From NCBI GenBank assembly GCA_045124055.1, contig JBGVKZ010000032.1:1-51363 (forward strand): 51,363 bases of DNA, read 5' to 3'. The number at the start of each line of letters is the position of its first letter. Within the stretch, counting starts at the first letter, position 1. The notes under the pieces were generated by a model. The model was given only the letters and a program-made list of their open reading frames with translations. It searched no databases and was not told the origin of the DNA. This stretch comes from CALZKI01 sp045124055 (lineage in GTDB: Bacteria > Bacillota > Clostridia > Lachnospirales > Lachnospiraceae). The position numbers and the translations under genes are program-made. Shown one piece after another: positions 49,515 to 51,363 of the stretch.

Positions 49515-50771
49515 ATGTTATTAACTCAAAACTCTACATTTATTATAGGGCCTGTTGCTAAATTATTAGGCTTTATTATGAATGCAATTTTCGAATTTTT
49601 AAACCTTATTAAAATTCCTAATATTGGTTTAGCAATTATTCTTTTTACGATTGTTATTTATTTATTATTAATGCCATTAACAATCAGACAGCAGAAATTC
49701 TCAAAACTTTCTGCAAAAATGGCTCCTGAACTTCAAGCTATCCAGAATAAATATAAGGATAAAAAGAACGATCAGGCAGCTATGCTTGCTATGAATGAAG
49801 AACAAAAAGCTGTATATTCAAAATATGGTGTTTCAGCATCAGGTACTTGTTTACAGTTACTGATTCAGATGCCAATTTTATTTGCTTTATATCGTGTTAT
49901 TTATGCAATTCCAGCTTATGTTGGTAGAGTAAAAGATGTATTTACACATAATGATTTCATTACAAATTTAATGAATCAAGATGGTAGTCAGGAATTTATC
50001 TCTACATTTAAAAATGCAGCAATGTATACAAAACAGTTTGGAAATGAAAAATTTACAACTGAAAATACATTTATTGATATTTTAAATAAAGCAAGTACAG
50101 CTGAGTGGCAGAGTATTGCAACAGAGTATCCATCTTTAGCTGAAGATGTCTCTTATATAACTGATAATCTGGATACTTATAATAATTTCTTAGGTTTAAA
50201 TATTGCTAACTCACCATCATTTACTATTGGTCAGGCTTTTGATAATGGTCAGTGGTTATTATTGATTGGTGCAATTTTAGTACCTGTATTAGCAGCATTA
50301 ACTCAATTGATTAATGTTAAGCTTATGCCAAATTCAGCAAATAATGATGCAAAAAATCAGAATGAACAACAGGCAGCTATGATGGGTTCTATGAAAATGA
50401 TGAACTATATGATGCCTATTACTTCAGCAATTTTCTGTTTTACATTACCAGCTGGTATGGGTATTTACTGGATTGCCGGTTCTGTAGTTCGTACAATTCA
50501 GCAGATTGTTATCAATAAACACATTGATAAAATGGATTTTGATAAAATCGTAGAAAAAAATAAAGAAAAGTACGAAAAACAGCGTGAAAAAATGGCTGAA
50601 AAAGGCGGTTACGATTTGAATTCAATGAATAAATACGCCAATATGAGAACAAAGAATATTACAAGTGATAAAGAAGTAGATTATAGTAATAATTCTAATG
50701 TAAGTGATTCAAACAGCCTTGCTGCAAAAGCAAATTTAGTAAAACAGTTTAATGAAAAAAATAACAAATAG
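49515..50771 (+). CDS. yidC: Membrane protein insertase YidC/SpoIIIJ/OxaA
   Basis: A 418-residue membrane insertase with an N-terminal hydrophobic segment and the conserved core: LLMPLTIRQQKFSKLSAKMA (near 55-75), QLLIQMPILFALYRVIY (near 115-135) and PAGMGIYWIAGSVVRTIQQI (near 315). The loop between helices (about 150-230) is longer than in typical SpoIIIJ, and the C-terminal tail is long and basic, then Asn/Ser-rich. It has no clear lipobox. It inserts proteins into the membrane. Confidence 0.95.
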   Translation: MLLTQNSTFIIGPVAKLLGFIMNAIFEFLNLIKIPNIGLAIILFTIVIYLLLMPLTIRQQKFSKLSAKMAPELQAIQNKYKDKKNDQAAMLAMNEEQKAVYSKYGVSASGTCLQLLIQMPILFALYRVIYAIPAYVGRVKDVFTHNDFITNLMNQDGSQEFISTFKNAAMYTKQFGNEKFTTENTFIDILNKASTAEWQSIATEYPSLAEDVSYITDNLDTYNNFLGLNIANSPSFTIGQAFDNGQWLLLIGAILVPVLAALTQLINVKLMPNSANNDAKNQNEQQAAMMGSMKMMNYMMPITSAIFCFTLPAGMGIYWIAGSVVRTIQQIVINKHIDKMDFDKIVEKNKEKYEKQREKMAEKGGYDLNSMNKYANMRTKNITSDKEVDYSNNSNVSDSNSLAAKANLVKQFNEKNNK

Positions 50772-50800
50772 GGTTTTTTTATTCATATGGAGGAAAGATA

Positions 50801-51363
50801 ATGGAATTTATTGAAGTATCTGCAAAAACAGTAGATGATGCTATTACAGAAGCTTGTCGTAAACTTACTGTTTCAAGTGACAGATTAGAATATGTTGTTG
50901 TAGAACATGGTTCATCAGGATTTTTAGGTTTTAATGCAAAACCAGCTATTATTAAAGCAAAAGTAAAATCTTCTATTGATGATATTGCAAAAGATTTTTT
51001 AAATGAATTATTTGAAAAAATGAACTACAATGTTGTAATTAATATTGATTACAATGAAGAAGAAGGAACAATGAAAATTGAATTAAGTGGCGATGAAATG
51101 GGTGCTTTAATTGGTAAAAGAGGTCAGACACTTGATTCTATCCAATGTCTTGTAAAATTAGTAGTTAACAAAAACACAGATAAATTTATTCGTGTAACTG
51201 TTGATACTGAAAATTATAGACAGAGAAGAAAAGAAACTTTGGAAGGACTTGCTAAGAATATTGCATTTAAGGTAAAGAGAACCAAGAGACCGGTTTCATT
51301 GGAGCCAATGAATCCATTTGAGAGAAGAGTTATTCATTCAGCACTTCAGAATGACAGATATGT
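50801..51363 (+). CDS. jag: RNA-binding protein Jag/KhpB, 3' end beyond window
   Basis: Open from an ATG at 50801, with GGAGG 8 bases upstream, to the window edge, 187 codons seen. It has the Jag N domain MEFIEVSAKTVDDAITEACR with SGFLGFNAKPA, a KH domain with GALIGKRGQTLDSIQ (near 108) and the start of the R3H domain (MNPFERRVIHSALQ). It binds RNA together with KhpA and affects cell elongation. It lies 29 bases after yidC. Confidence 0.95.
   Translation, partial: MEFIEVSAKTVDDAITEACRKLTVSSDRLEYVVVEHGSSGFLGFNAKPAIIKAKVKSSIDDIAKDFLNELFEKMNYNVVINIDYNEEEGTMKIELSGDEMGALIGKRGQTLDSIQCLVKLVVNKNTDKFIRVTVDTENYRQRRKETLEGLAKNIAFKVKRTKRPVSLEPMNPFERRVIHSALQNDRY

Overview
The window looks like a low-GC, Gram-positive, anaerobic member of the Clostridia, most likely Lachnospiraceae-like. 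The evidence is AT-rich DNA, strong AGGAGG ribosome binding sites, frequent TTG starts, a YtvI-type (sporulation-associated) membrane protein, and a PerR/reverse-rubrerythrin oxygen-defence pair. It spans the chromosomal replication origin. No rRNA, tRNA, CRISPR array, complete insertion sequence or integrase gene was seen.

Right end (about 39.6-51.4 kb): dnaA, dnaN, an S4-domain gene, recF, gyrB and gyrA run leftward. rpmH, rnpA, yidD, yidC and jag run rightward. DnaA boxes lie on both sides of dnaA, so this is a bipartite oriC. Next to it (28.6-39.5 kb) are a CPA2 antiporter, a MATE exporter, a HAD phosphatase, a DUF2975/YozG-like/DUF4153-like operon with a palindromic operator, and a response regulator, histidine kinase, CPBP protease and ABC transporter cluster that looks like peptide-antibiotic sensing and defence.

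Middle (17.1-28.6 kb): perR and rubrerythrin; a 5'-truncated Rpn-type nuclease; a surface-polysaccharide-like group (LIC_10190-type membrane protein, ComEC-like hydrolase, GT2 glycosyltransferase, methyltransferase); a candidate small RNA with C-rich loops; luxS and mtnN, which together recycle S-adenosylhomocysteine; a tiny lipoprotein; an ABC-F protein and a CapA-like protein.

Accessory island (about 5.9-14.8 kb): this is the most unusual part. The last nine codons plus stop of an OmpR-type response regulator gene (14815-14844) recur at 13091-13120 and 11510-11539 in the same orientation. They look like attachment-site cores left by elements that integrated in tandem at the 3' end of that gene. 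The two outer cores each end a 340-bp near-identical repeat with a terminator, a promoter and ATATTACC-type sites. The segment next to the regulator gene carries a type III toxin-antitoxin system with two 49-nt pseudoknot repeats (CptIN/ToxIN-like) and an HD-domain protein. The next carries a type I TxpA/RatA-like toxin with antisense RNA, a relaxase-like tail and a Pr6Pr-like membrane protein. Further left are decayed copies of the same repeats, CPBP proteases, a zinc-phospholipase-like protein, and an XRE regulator that shares a domain with its neighbour and has seven short spaced repeats upstream.

Left end (0-5.9 kb): a ComB-like phosphatase on +, then a leftward run of YtvI-like protein, heavy-metal exporter, Fur-family regulator, PAP2 phosphatase and lipoprotein, with an RluA-type pseudouridine synthase upstream. 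A promoter with a LexA-like box sits at 170-198 without an evident gene.
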